From contig CAVUVM010000012.1 of NCBI GenBank assembly GCA_963744935.1, positions 124,001-188,000 of the forward strand: a stretch of 64,000 nt of DNA, given 5' to 3'. Shown here in pieces: positions 1-7,963 of this stretch. A program made the translations under genes and the position numbers. This DNA comes from Bog-473 sp963744935. GTDB lineage: Bacteria > Actinomycetota > Acidimicrobiia > Acidimicrobiales > RAAP-2. Numbering within the stretch: position 1 is the first letter of the stretch; the number at the start of each line of letters is the position of its first letter. Below the pieces are notes generated by a model. It searched no databases. It was not told the origin of the DNA and saw only the letters and a program-made list of their open reading frames with translations.

Positions 1-494
1 AAGGTGCCTCCGGACTCGACGGTCAGGTCGCTCCCTCCGGAGACGTCGGCGTATCCGGAGGCATTCGGAGCGAGGCTCAGGTCTCCGTTGCTCTCCACGT
101 AGCTCGTCGTGCCTGAGGCGAAGCTCAAATCGACGTTGGTCGAGGTCCCGTCGACGATGAGGGTCTGGGTGCCGGTGTTCCCCGTTTGCCCGAGTTCGAG
201 GGTGTTGATGCCGATGCCGGAGGTCAGGTCGACGGAGTAGGTGCCGGGTGCGGTGATGCAGACGACACTCGTGCTGGTGGGGAAGCCGTTGCTCCAGTCG
301 CTCGAGCTGGCGTTCCAGTTTGTGACTACGCCCGATGGAGTCGTTGGACCTTGCCAGTTGTCGGTCGTGGGGCCACAGGTAGGCGGCCCCTGAGCGCCGG
401 CCGGCGCTGCCGTGAGCCCGACGGTGATGCCGGCCGTACCCAACGGCGCCAACACGATGGCCGCAGCGGCGGCGAACCTCTTCCACGAGATCAT
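1..494 (-). CDS. Secreted repeat-type protein, C-terminus beyond window
   Basis: Reading from ATG at 494 leftward stays open to base 1, so about 164 N-terminal codons are visible and the rest lies outside. Residues 1-35 form a classic signal peptide (positively charged MISWKR start, Ala/Leu-rich core, AxA site near PAGA-Q), so the product should be exported. The mature part is rich in Thr, Ser, Gly, Asn and Asp, has an NTL..LG pattern and no long hydrophobic segment, resembling beta-strand-repeat surface proteins. An AAGGGGAG ribosome site precedes the ATG by about ten bases. A GCGAAC-N4-GTTCGC inverted repeat sits 24-39 bases upstream. Function unknown; surface adhesin or matrix protein is a guess. 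Confidence 0.75.
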   Translation of the reverse strand, partial: MISWKRFAAAAAIVLAPLGTAGITVGLTAAPAGAQGPPTCGPTTDNWQGPTTPSGVVTNWNASSSDWSNGFPTSTSVVCITAPGTYSVDLTSGIGINTLELGQTGNTGTQTLIVDGTSTNVDLSFASGTTSYVESNGDLSLAPNASGYADVSGGSDLTVESGGT

Positions 495-517
495 GGCCGT
501 TACTCCCCTTCGCCTGG

Positions 518-533
518 GCGAACCAACGTTCGC
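518..533. promoter_or_regulatory. SOS-box-like inverted repeat
   Basis: GCGAAC, four bases, GTTCGC: perfect 6-bp arms 24 bases upstream of the secreted protein's start. The core GAAC-N4-GTTC is the shape of the actinobacterial/Gram-positive LexA box. The central four bases do not match the purine/pyrimidine preference of the Bacillus consensus, so LexA binding is only possible. The rest of 495-741 holds no gene I can support. Confidence 0.3.
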
Positions 534-741
534 AATGTGAGGTGGGTCGATTCTCGGGCGTTTCGCCAAAAACGCTCCCCCGAGGAACGGAAACCACCAT
601 AAGGCGATCGTCGGCTGCAGGCAAGCGCTATCGCAGAGGCGGGGAACGCGGGCGAGCGAATCGGTGACAAGACCGCGAACTTCGGAAACGACGCGGGTGC
701 GAAAGCCCGCTCGTCGTGTGACCCGCCAGTAAGCCGTTCCC

Positions 742-2193
742 TCACCCCGCCGGGGGCGACTGGGCTGCACTTACTCCCGCCAGGCGGCCGAAGATCGTGG
801 AGTCCCCGATGGAGAGTCCGCTGGCGTAGCCGAAGGAACACACCCCCGCGGTGGTCCGGCCTGCGGCAAAGAGGCCGGGTATGGCCTCACCTGCGAGGTC
901 GAGCACCGCGCCCTCGACCGTCGTCTCGAGCCCGCCGAGGGTGAAGGGTGCGTATGGCGCCGGACCGACGCGTAGGTCGACGGCTCCGATGGGTGGCACC
1001 AACGGTCGGACCCAGGGTGCGCCCTTGTGGAAGAGCGGGTCCTCGCCGCGTGCGGCGTGGCGGTTGTAGAGATCGAGTGTCGCTTGGAGCGATCCGTCGG
1101 GCAAGCCGATCTCGGCCTCGAGCTGTGCCGCGGTCGGGCAGACCCACGTGGCGGCGAGACCCATCCAGTTCACTTCGTAGGCGGCCTCGTCGACGACGAG
1201 GTACACCTCGCCGTTCTGCTCGTAAAGCGCGGACTGGCCCACCCGGCCCATGTAGGTGTCCTCGTTGATGAAGCGCTGGCCGCGACCGTTGACCAGGATG
1301 CCGTGGATCAGCGTGCGCGGCGGCGTGAGCGGCAGCGAGACCTCGCCCGCGTACATGTTGCGCACCGCGGCCCCGATGGCCTGCGCCATACGTATGGCCC
1401 GCCCGTCGTCACCCTCGGTGCCCACCTTGAAGGTGCCGCGCACGAGCGGCGGACAGTGCCGGCGCAGCATGTCGTCGTTGAAGATGAAGCCGCCCGCGGT
1501 CAGGACCACGCCGCGACGGGCCCGGAGCGACACCGTCTCGCCGAAGCGGTGCGCCTGCACGCCCACGACGCGCCCGTCGTCGACGACGAGGCGGTCGACC
1601 CGGTTGTCGGCGGAAACGGCCGCGCCCGCGCCGGTTGCGGCAGCGGCGAGATGCTGCATGAGCAGCCACCCTGTCGCCCGCGCCGTCTTGGCCAGGTGCC
1701 CTCGCGGCGCGGGCCGCGCGATCTCGTTGAAGGGGTAGGCGTCCTCGCCGCCGGAGTAGACGAGGCCCTCGGTCCCCGTCGGCGCCATGGAGGTCTCGGC
1801 GCAAAAGGTCGGGTCGAAGGGGACGCCACGCGCCACCAGCCAGTCGAAGTGGCCCAGGCTCTCCTCGCAGTAACGGGCGATCTTTGCTTCGTCGGGATCG
1901 GGCCCGCAGGCCGCCATCATGTAGCGGTACATGTCATCGAGGCTGTCCTCGAATCCGCAGGCGGTCTGGACGGGAGTGCCCCCACCGAGATACACGATCC
2001 CCTCGGCCAGCGCGGCCGCGCCTCCCGGCCCGCCGGCTCGTTCGACCACGAGCACCGTCGCCTCTGCTTCGGCGGCACTGAAGGCGGCCGTCGAGCCCGC
2101 GGCGCCGAAGCCCACGACGATCACGTCGGCGCTGTCCTCCCACTGCGTGATCTCGGTGGCATCGCACGGTGTCACGTCGTCGGGCTCGCGCAC
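742..2193 (-). CDS. FAD-dependent dehydrogenase (ketosteroid dehydrogenase / fumarate reductase type)
   Basis: A 483-residue flavoprotein of the FAD_binding_2 family. Residues 24-55 carry the Rossmann dinucleotide motif DVIVVGFGAAGSTAA followed by an acidic strand end (VVERA) and the GGPGG loop typical of 3-ketosteroid-delta1-dehydrogenase-like enzymes. The C-terminal GLFAAGRTTAGVCSFGYASG segment is the second FAD-contact motif of the family. It probably introduces a double bond into, or reduces, a hydrophobic ring or enoyl substrate; the substrate cannot be read from sequence. The GTG start at 2193 is preceded by a strong AGGGAGGAGA ribosome site. It is transcribed alone, divergently from the kinase-like gene at 2262. 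Confidence 0.8.
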   Translation of the reverse strand: MREPDDVTPCDATEITQWEDSADVIVVGFGAAGSTAAFSAAEAEATVLVVERAGGPGGAAALAEGIVYLGGGTPVQTACGFEDSLDDMYRYMMAACGPDPDEAKIARYCEESLGHFDWLVARGVPFDPTFCAETSMAPTGTEGLVYSGGEDAYPFNEIARPAPRGHLAKTARATGWLLMQHLAAAATGAGAAVSADNRVDRLVVDDGRVVGVQAHRFGETVSLRARRGVVLTAGGFIFNDDMLRRHCPPLVRGTFKVGTEGDDGRAIRMAQAIGAAVRNMYAGEVSLPLTPPRTLIHGILVNGRGQRFINEDTYMGRVGQSALYEQNGEVYLVVDEAAYEVNWMGLAATWVCPTAAQLEAEIGLPDGSLQATLDLYNRHAARGEDPLFHKGAPWVRPLVPPIGAVDLRVGPAPYAPFTLGGLETTVEGAVLDLAGEAIPGLFAAGRTTAGVCSFGYASGLSIGDSTIFGRLAGVSAAQSPPAG

Positions 2194-2248
2194 ACTCTCC
2201 TCCCTGCGGTGTGGCCGTGACGGTAGCCGTTGGCCACGATGTGCCCTC

Positions 2249-2254
2249 TACCCT
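2249..2254 (+). promoter_or_regulatory. -10 hexamer TACCCT (leaderless start)
   Basis: TACCCT lies seven bases before the ATG at 2262, the spacing expected if transcription starts at the start codon. This supports ATG 2262 over upstream in-frame starts that would overlap the divergent FAD gene. Confidence 0.45.
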
Positions 2255-2261
2255 GAGACGG

Positions 2262-3086
2262 ATGCCCGGCGCAATCGGCTCCACCGAGCCGCACGGCCAA
2301 CGCGACAGCGAACCGCCCGACGTTCTGGCGCAGGTCGCACCGGGCTGGGTCCCCGAGCTTGCCTACCGGCAGCTGCCCGACGTCACCACATGGCGCCTGC
2401 GCGGCCCGGACGGCGCGGTGCGCTTCGCCAAAGTCGACACCGCAGGCGGCCGCTATCCCACCTTGCGGGCCGAGTCCGAGCGCATGGCCTGGGCGGCCCC
2501 CTACCTCCCCGTGCCCGAGGTGGTGGCGTATGAGCAGGTGCGCTCCTCGACCGTCCTGCTCACCGAGGCGCTCCCGGGGCGCGACGCGACCCACCCCGAC
2601 TGGCGCACCGACCTGCCTGCCCTGGTGACCGCGCTCGGCCGCGGCCTGCGTGCCTTTCACGAGGCCGTCGCCGAGGAGTGGTGCCCGTTCCGCTTCGACG
2701 TCGCGCGCGCCCTGGACCATGTGCAACACCGCCTCGGATCGGGCCTCATCGGCTCGGCGGACCTGCACGAGGAACACGCCCACCTGACCCCGGTCGCCGC
2801 CGTCGCCGAGCTGGAGGCCACGGCGCCCGACCACGAAGACCTGGTCGTCTGCCACGGCGACTACTGCGCCCCCAACGTGTTGCTCGACGGCGATCGCGTG
2901 ACCGGCTACGTGGACCTCGGCGAGCTCGGGGTGGCGGACCGCTGGTGGGACGTCGCCGTCGGGGCGTGGAGCGTCGGGTGGAACTTCGGGGTCGGGCTCG
3001 AGCCGCTGTTCTACGAGAGCTACGGCGTCACGCCCGAGCCGGACCGCATCCGTTTCTACCGGCTCCTCTATGACCTCGTCTCCTGA
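2262..3086 (+). CDS. APH(3')-like phosphotransferase
   Basis: A 274-residue kinase of the aminoglycoside/choline phosphotransferase fold. The catalytic loop HGDYCAPNVLLD (Brenner motif HGDxxxxN) and the following metal-binding YVDLGELGVADRWWDVA are intact, and the order and spacing match kanamycin-kinase-type APH(3') proteins. It should transfer a phosphate from ATP to a small hydroxylated substrate; real aminoglycoside resistance cannot be concluded because many chromosomal APH-fold proteins act on other metabolites. Start ATG 2262 is chosen from the adjacent -10 hexamer. Its 3' end overlaps the convergent uracil-DNA glycosylase gene by 19 bases. Confidence 0.75.
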   Translation: MPGAIGSTEPHGQRDSEPPDVLAQVAPGWVPELAYRQLPDVTTWRLRGPDGAVRFAKVDTAGGRYPTLRAESERMAWAAPYLPVPEVVAYEQVRSSTVLLTEALPGRDATHPDWRTDLPALVTALGRGLRAFHEAVAEEWCPFRFDVARALDHVQHRLGSGLIGSADLHEEHAHLTPVAAVAELEATAPDHEDLVVCHGDYCAPNVLLDGDRVTGYVDLGELGVADRWWDVAVGAWSVGWNFGVGLEPLFYESYGVTPEPDRIRFYRLLYDLVS

Positions 3087-3784
3087 GCGGCCGGGCCGGC
3101 GATGAGATGCCGGACCCGTATGAAGACCGCGTCGAACATCGACACGGTCAGCCTGCCGGTGAAGGTGTTCTGCTGGCTCGGGTGGTACGAGCCGAGCATG
3201 GTCAGCCCGCCCGGCAGCGGCGTCTCAGCCAGATGACCGAACGCGGGACGCGGCCGCAGTCCGTAGTGAGCCGCCACGGCCTGCCAGGCTAACTGGCCCA
3301 GTGCGACCACGACGGCGGCGTCGCGCAGCAAGGAGAGTTCGCGGACGAGATACGGCGCGCAGGCGTCACGCTCTGCCGGTGTCGGCTTGTTGGCCGGCGG
3401 CGCGCAGTGCACCGCCGCGGTGATGTATGCGCCCGAGAGCGTCAGCCCGTCGTCGCGCGAGATGCTCGTCGGTTGCGACGCGAACCCGGCGCGATGCAGC
3501 GCGGCGAAGAGCCAGTCACCCGAGCGGTCGCCGGTGAACATGCGGCCGGTCCGGTTGGCGCCGTGCGCCGCCGGCGCCAGGCCGACGATGACGAGCCGCG
3601 CCCGCGGATCGCCGAACCCGGGCACGGCGCGTCCCCAGTAGATCTGGCCCGCGTACGACGCCCGGCCCGTGCGCGCCACCTCTTCGCGCCAGGCGACCAG
3701 CCGCGGGCAACGCCGGCAGGCCGCCACCTCCCGCTGCACCGCGGCCACGGAATCCGAGTCCCTCGGCGCACGGTTGGACGCCAC
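3068..3784 (-). CDS. Uracil-DNA glycosylase, family 5 (UdgB type)
   Basis: About 238 residues; removes uracil (and probably hypoxanthine) from DNA in base-excision repair. Seen: two N-terminal cysteines (ACRRC, residues 23 and 26) and two later ones (VHC...DAC) that form the 4Fe-4S site, the VGLAPAAHGANRTGRMF active-site region, the FTGDRSG loop, and the SYHPSQQNTFTGRL leucine/HPSxxN motif. Family 5 enzymes lack the catalytic Asp of families 1 and 4, consistent with GLAPAAH here. GTG 3784 is chosen because TAGGCT lies seven bases upstream on this strand; a longer reading to 4027 would run antisense through the next gene. Confidence 0.85.
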   Translation of the reverse strand: MASNRAPRDSDSVAAVQREVAACRRCPRLVAWREEVARTGRASYAGQIYWGRAVPGFGDPRARLVIVGLAPAAHGANRTGRMFTGDRSGDWLFAALHRAGFASQPTSISRDDGLTLSGAYITAAVHCAPPANKPTPAERDACAPYLVRELSLLRDAAVVVALGQLAWQAVAAHYGLRPRPAFGHLAETPLPGGLTMLGSYHPSQQNTFTGRLTVSMFDAVFIRVRHLIAGPAAQETRS

Positions 3785-3791
3785 GGCGCAG

Positions 3792-3801
3792 AGCCTACGA
3801 T
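3792..3801. promoter_or_regulatory. Overlapping divergent -10 elements (udg / phosphomutase-like)
   Basis: AGCCTACGAT contains TACGAT on the plus strand (3796-3801, eight bases before GTG 3810) and TAGGCT on the minus strand (3797-3792, seven bases before GTG 3784). Both fit leaderless starts and they share two bases, so one polymerase footprint would serve both genes. Confidence 0.5.
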
Positions 3802-3809
3802 GGTCATTC

Positions 3810-4496
3810 GTGCCCCCATCGGTTCGATCCGCCTCCGCACGCACCCCGGCCCGGCGGAGCCGCAAGCCGCCCCCCGCGACCGCCGTGCTCCTGGTGCGCC
3901 ATGGCGCGACGCCCACCACCGGCAAGATGCTGCCGGGCCAGGCCAGCGGGCTCCATCTCTCGGAGAAGGGCCAGGCCCAGGCCGAGGCGGCGGCCGGGCG
4001 CATCGCCGCGCTGACGAGGGCGCCCACCGCGGTCTACGCCTCGCCGCTCGAGCGGACCCGCGAGACGGCTGCGCCCATCGCCCGGGCACTCGGACTGCGC
4101 GTGCGTGCCGCCCCCGGGCTCATCGAGCTCGACGTCGGCGAGTGGACCGAGAAGCCGTTGGCGCGCCTGTACAAGACCAAGGAGTGGCCCACGGTGCAGC
4201 GCTGGCCGTCGGGCTTTCGCTTCCCCGGCGGCGAGTCTTTCGCCGAGATGTCGGTCCGGGCCATGGACACCGTGCTCGGCCTGGTGGTCGAGCACCCGGG
4301 GCAGACGATCGTCGCCGTGTCGCACGCGGACAACATCAAGGCAATCGTCGCCGCGTCGGCCGGCGTACCGCTCGACCTGATGCAGCGCCTGGTCGTCTCA
4401 CCGTGCTCCATCTCCGCCATCCTCTTCACCGCGGGCGGACCCGTCGTGCTCTGCGTGAACTCCACGGGAGCGCTCGACGAGTTGGTGGTGTCGTGA
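3810..4496 (+). CDS. Histidine phosphatase superfamily protein, MSMEG_4193 type
   Basis: A 228-residue member of the phosphoglycerate-mutase/histidine-phosphatase fold. The VLLVRHGAT motif supplies the phosphorylated histidine and RHG arginine; SPLERTRETA and VSHADNIKAI provide the second arginine and second catalytic histidine. The sequence matches the actinobacterial MSMEG_4193-type probable phosphomutase family, which travels with DUF3090 and SCO1664-type genes; both follow immediately here on the same strand. Substrate unknown. GTG 3810 is preferred because of the -10 hexamer eight bases upstream. The Arg/Ser/Pro-rich first 25 residues look disordered. Confidence 0.8.
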   Translation: MPPSVRSASARTPARRSRKPPPATAVLLVRHGATPTTGKMLPGQASGLHLSEKGQAQAEAAAGRIAALTRAPTAVYASPLERTRETAAPIARALGLRVRAAPGLIELDVGEWTEKPLARLYKTKEWPTVQRWPSGFRFPGGESFAEMSVRAMDTVLGLVVEHPGQTIVAVSHADNIKAIVAASAGVPLDLMQRLVVSPCSISAILFTAGGPVVLCVNSTGALDELVVS

Positions 4497-4509
4497 GGAC
4501 GGGGCGGCG

Positions 4510-5031
4510 ATGAGCGAGGAATTCGACTTCGACGCACCCGACCACTGCACCCTCGGCGTCATCGGCGAGGTCGGCAACCGCCTCTTCCTCTTCTACTGCC
4601 GCCAGGGCCTGATCGAGATGACGGTCAAGGTCGAGAAGCAGCAGATGGCGGTTTTGGCCGGCTATCTGGGACGCATCGTCAAGGAGCTCGGTCGTCCCGG
4701 ACACCTGCCCGAGGACCTCGAGTTCTACGGCACCGAGGAGTACGAGTGGGTGGTCGGCACCATCGGCGTCTCCTACGACGAGGAGCTCGACCGCATCATC
4801 GTGGTCCTCGAGGAGGTGGGCGTCGACGACGAGGACGACGAGGAGGGCATGGCAGAGAACGGGCACGTGCTGCGCGTGGCCATGACGAGGGAGCAGGCGG
4901 CGGCGTTCGCCATCCACGCGACGAGCCTGGTCGAGGCGGGCCGCCCGCCGTGCCCGTTGTGCTCGCTCCCGTTGGACCCAGCAGGCCACGACTGCCCGCG
5001 CACCAACGGGCACCGGCCCCCGGCCTCCTGA
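4510..5031 (+). CDS. DUF3090 family protein
   Basis: A 173-residue actinobacterial protein of unknown function. The C-terminus carries CPLCSLPLDPAGHDC followed by PRTNGH, a probable zinc-binding C-x2-C...H-x-x-C knuckle highly conserved in the family. Residues 85-120 are strikingly acidic (EEVGVDDEDDEEG). It starts 13 bases after the histidine phosphatase and ends six bases before the SCO1664-type gene, so the three are almost certainly one operon and probably one pathway. The family is known only as a conserved neighbour of the other two. Confidence 0.85.
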   Translation: MSEEFDFDAPDHCTLGVIGEVGNRLFLFYCRQGLIEMTVKVEKQQMAVLAGYLGRIVKELGRPGHLPEDLEFYGTEEYEWVVGTIGVSYDEELDRIIVVLEEVGVDDEDDEEGMAENGHVLRVAMTREQAAAFAIHATSLVEAGRPPCPLCSLPLDPAGHDCPRTNGHRPPAS

Positions 5032-5036
5032 TTGAG

Positions 5037-5747
5037 GTGTCCGACGCAGCGGTCGAGCGCGTCCTCAGCGAAGGTGAGATGGAGGTCCACGGCCGCATCG
5101 CCGGGAGCTCGAACGCCACCCTGCTCGTGACGTGCCGCCTCGGTGAGGACGAGCTGCTGGCGGTCTACAAGCCGTCCAAGGGCGAGCGCCCCCTGTGGGA
5201 CTTCCCCGGTGGCTTGTTCCGGCGCGAGGTCGCGGCGTACGTCCTCTCGGAGAGCCTGGGTTGGGGGCTCGTCCCCGAGACGGTCGCGCGCGAGGAGGGC
5301 CCCTACGGGCCAGGCTCGGTACAGCGCTTCGTCCACGAGGACGGCACCTCGCACTACTTCACACTGCGCGACGACCCGCGGTGGCATCCGTTGCTGATGC
5401 GACTCGGTGCCTTCGACGTCGTGGCCAACAACGCGGACCGCAAGAGCGGCCACGTCCTCCTGGCCGAGGACCGGCTCTGGGCCATCGACAACGGTCTGTG
5501 CTTCAACGTGCACGACAAGTTGCGCACCGTCATCTGGGACTTCGGTGGCGCGGCACTCGAGGCCGACGTGCAGGCCGACCTGGCCCGCCTGGCCCACGAC
5601 GGTGCCCCCGATGCGCTCTGCGCGCTGCTCGACCCCGCCGAGGTGGCCGCGACGCTCGACCGTACGGCATGGTTGCTCAGCCTGCGTGCGCTGCCCGAGC
5701 TGCTCGACGACGGGGAATGGCCGCCCTACCCCTGGCCCCTCGTGTAG
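5037..5747 (+). CDS. SCO1664 family protein (PI3/4-kinase-like)
   Basis: About 236 residues, the third member of the triad. The fold resembles a minimal phosphatidylinositol 3/4-kinase: VYKPSKGERPLWDFP holds the ATP-binding lysine, NNADRKSGHVLL gives an HRD-like catalytic loop (D and N), and WAIDNGLCF the metal-binding DNG. Such minimal kinases could phosphorylate a protein or small molecule; the target is unknown. Start is uncertain: GTG 5037 is the first usual start after the DUF3090 stop. In other actinobacteria this gene often lies near mshC (mycothiol synthesis); here it is followed instead by a permease gene. Confidence 0.8.
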   Translation: MSDAAVERVLSEGEMEVHGRIAGSSNATLLVTCRLGEDELLAVYKPSKGERPLWDFPGGLFRREVAAYVLSESLGWGLVPETVAREEGPYGPGSVQRFVHEDGTSHYFTLRDDPRWHPLLMRLGAFDVVANNADRKSGHVLLAEDRLWAIDNGLCFNVHDKLRTVIWDFGGAALEADVQADLARLAHDGAPDALCALLDPAEVAATLDRTAWLLSLRALPELLDDGEWPPYPWPLV

Positions 5748-5814
5748 GGACCGGCACCAAGGCCAAAGTCCGAGATTTCCCTGGTCAGTCAGCCTTTAGA
5801 TTCTTGACTAGATG

Positions 5815-5827
5815 CATAGTTACTATG
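5815..5827. promoter_or_regulatory. Perfect inverted repeat in AT-rich gap before the permease
   Basis: CATAG-TTA-CTATG lies in an AT-rich stretch (about 5795-5850) unlike the surrounding DNA, 60-72 bases before the TauE-like start. A TTGACT hexamer at 5804-5809 could be a -35, but no -10 has good spacing. Likely an operator or promoter region; the regulator is unknown. Confidence 0.35.
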
Positions 5828-5886
5828 TGTTCGCTATGAGTCATTGGCAACCACGCATCGCTCGCCCCGCGCTGTAGGGCCGAAAG

Positions 5887-6835
5887 ATGTCGATCGACCC
5901 GTACATCGTGTTCGGCAGCGCCCTGGTGGGCTTCCTCGTCGGCATGACGGGAGCCGGCGGTGGCGCGCTCGATGACCCCGATGCTGATCCTGTTGTTCGG
6001 CGTCAAACCCTCCACCGCGATCTCGAGCGACCTGGTCGCGGCCGTGCTCATGCGGCCCGTCGGCGCGGTCGTGCACATGACCAAGAAGACGGTCAACTAC
6101 GCGCTGGTGGGCTTCATGACGCTCGGCTCGGTGCCGGCCGCCTTCCTGGGCACCTACGTGCTCCACCTGCTCGGCAACTCCACGGGAGCGGAGGACAAGA
6201 TCCAGATCATCCTCGGCGCGGCCCTTCTCGTCGGGGCTGCGGCCATGGTGCTGCGCTACGCGCTCGACCGCCGCTCGGGCCACCGCCGTCACGGCCTCAT
6301 TGGCGAGGTGGTCGTCAACCCCCTCCCCACCGTCGCCATCGGCGCCATCGGCGGCTTCGTCGTGGGGATGACCTCGGTGGGCTCGGGCTCCTTGATGATC
6401 GTGTTGTTGCTGTTCCTCTACCCGGCGCTCGGCGCCAACCAGCTGGTCGGGACGGACCTGACCCAGGCGGTGCCCCTGACTCTCGCGGCAGCCTTGGGCG
6501 CCGTGGCCTTCGGCCACGTCGAGTTCGGCGTGACGGCCTCCATCGTCATCGGCAGCGTCCCGGCCGTGCTCGTCGGATCGCTCATTTCGTCTCGGGCACC
6601 CGACCGCTACATCCGCCCGGCCATCACATTCGTCATCTTCGCGTCGGGTCTCAAATACGTGGGTGTCGGCACGACGGCCCTGGGTTGGATGCTCGGCATC
6701 GTGCTGGTCGCCGGCGGCGCGTTCTGGTTGACCTACCTGCGGCCCAGGCGGGCCGGTGTTGACACGCTGCCGGTCGGCCCGCCGTCGGCCGAACGCGGCG
6801 ACGCCCACCACGATCCCGCACCGTCGAGCGCGTAG
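5887..6835 (+). CDS. TauE/SafE family permease, frameshifted near 5971
   Basis: Membrane protein of the sulfite-exporter TauE/SafE family (about eight helices; anion or sulfonate export or uptake). The first frame gives MSIDPYIVFGSALVGFLVG then MTGAGGGAL, the family N-terminal helix and glycine loop. The remainder (TPMLILLFGVKPSTAISSDL and on to 6835) is one frame over. Removing the G at 5971 joins them exactly as in the family (GGGAL-MTPMLILLFG). The second family repeat (IGGFVVGMTSVGSGSL) is present. Either a sequencing error or a recent null mutation. A restart at 5960 or 5972 would lose the first helix. Named by fold only. Confidence 0.75.
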
Positions 6836-6839
6836 CAGC

Positions 6840-6853
6840 GGCCCGCTCGGGCC
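6840..6853. terminator. Small GC hairpin between convergent genes
   Basis: GGCCCG-CT-CGGGCC sits in the 30-base gap between the permease stop and the SGNH hydrolase stop. The loop is very tight and no T-run follows, so termination is plausible but weakly supported. Confidence 0.3.
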
Positions 6854-6865
6854 CTCGGTTCGCCG

Positions 6866-7963
6866 TCAAAAGTGGTAGCCGAGCGTCTGCAGCTCGTTGA
6901 TGACCTGCTGCGCCACGACCTGTCCGCCGTCGGGGGTCAGGTGGGTGCCGTCGGGCGTCCGGACGTTGATGACCTGACCCGCCGCGTTCGTGACGAAGGC
7001 GGTGTAGCCACCCTGTGCGGTACCGAGGGAGTGCTCCGTGCTGAGGTACTCGACGAGCGGATGGGCCGCCGCGGCGTCGTGCTGGACGATGGAGTTCAGA
7101 TCGGTCATCTGCGCGTTGAGGCCGGGGTCCTGCATCGGCGGCATGCCCGCCCACACCACCAGCGCCCCGCCGCTCCCCGCGATCTGCATGAACTGGGCCA
7201 CCCGCTGCGAGTAGAGCGTGTTCCACTGGGGCGAGGCGTAGGGCACGTCGGGCGGGCCGAGGAAGTCCTGGGCGTCGTTGGCCCCCATCATGATCACGAC
7301 GACCTGGGGGTCCACCGTCTTGAGGTCCGACGTCAGCTCGGCGGGCCAATTGAAGTAGTCGGGCCGGGTCAGGCCCGTGCTCTCCCGGGCGTCGAGCGCG
7401 GCGTTGACCACCCCGGTCTGGGCCAGATCAGGCTGGAGCTGCTGGCCCAGGTCGAGGCCGATCGAGTCCCCGACGATGAGCACCCGCAGGGGGTCCGCCG
7501 CCGTGGGCAGCTTCGGGTTGGGCGGCGCCGTGGTCGGCGTGGTCGGCCCGGTCCGACCATTGGGTGCCGTGCCCTTGCCCGGCTTGTGGTGCGTTGTCGG
7601 CGGTGGCGGCGGCCCAGACACGGTGATCCCGATGGTCCCGCCGGGCAGGCGGTTCGATCGGCCCGTGATCGACACGATGTGTGACAGTTGCAACGCTCGG
7701 CTGAGCGCGGCCACCGGTCCGGTCACGTCGAGGCCGACCGTGCGGCGGGTGCCGACGGGCGAGACCTGCGCGTTGTGCTGGAGGGAGGGCGCGAAGAGGA
7801 CGAACCACACTGCGAAGGCGCCCAGCCCGAGCGCCATGACGCGCGTCCACGGGAGGCGCACACGGTCGTCCTCGGGCGCGGCCGGCTCGGCGTCGGCACT
7901 GGCGCGGACTTCGCCCTGCGACTCCGGTCCGACCTCGTGCGGCGGCGTGCGCTGGTCCGTCAT
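6866..7963 (-). CDS. Membrane-anchored SGNH/GDSL hydrolase (DUF459-like)
   Basis: 365 residues: a charged cytoplasmic N-terminus, one transmembrane helix (about residues 43-63), a Pro/Thr-rich extracellular linker (about 118-150), then an SGNH domain. Catalytic blocks are visible: VLIVGDSIGLDLG (nucleophile Ser), MMGANDAQD (Asn block) and DGTHLTPDGG (Asp-His). It probably removes or transfers acyl groups on an exported polysaccharide or envelope glycan. It overlaps the MBOAT gene by one base (TGATG), so the two are translationally coupled and should act as an O-acyl transfer pair, as in other bacterial MBOAT/SGNH loci. Confidence 0.8.
   Translation of the reverse strand: MTDQRTPPHEVGPESQGEVRASADAEPAAPEDDRVRLPWTRVMALGLGAFAVWFVLFAPSLQHNAQVSPVGTRRTVGLDVTGPVAALSRALQLSHIVSITGRSNRLPGGTIGITVSGPPPPPTTHHKPGKGTAPNGRTGPTTPTTAPPNPKLPTAADPLRVLIVGDSIGLDLGQQLQPDLAQTGVVNAALDARESTGLTRPDYFNWPAELTSDLKTVDPQVVVIMMGANDAQDFLGPPDVPYASPQWNTLYSQRVAQFMQIAGSGGALVVWAGMPPMQDPGLNAQMTDLNSIVQHDAAAAHPLVEYLSTEHSLGTAQGGYTAFVTNAAGQVINVRTPDGTHLTPDGGQVVAQQVINELQTLGYHF

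Noticed and set aside
500..841. Minus-strand 113-codon frame
   Set aside because: Overlaps the end of the FAD gene, begins in the gap, no recognisable features or ribosome site.
1027..2220. Plus-strand open frame antisense to the FAD dehydrogenase
   Set aside because: No domain; explained by codon bias of the real gene on the other strand.
2262..3086. Antibiotic-resistance gene
   Set aside because: APH fold alone does not show resistance; no mobile element or cassette around it.
5804..5832. Sigma-70-type promoter with TTGACT
   Set aside because: No -10 at 16-18 bases; nearest TACTAT is only 11 bases away.
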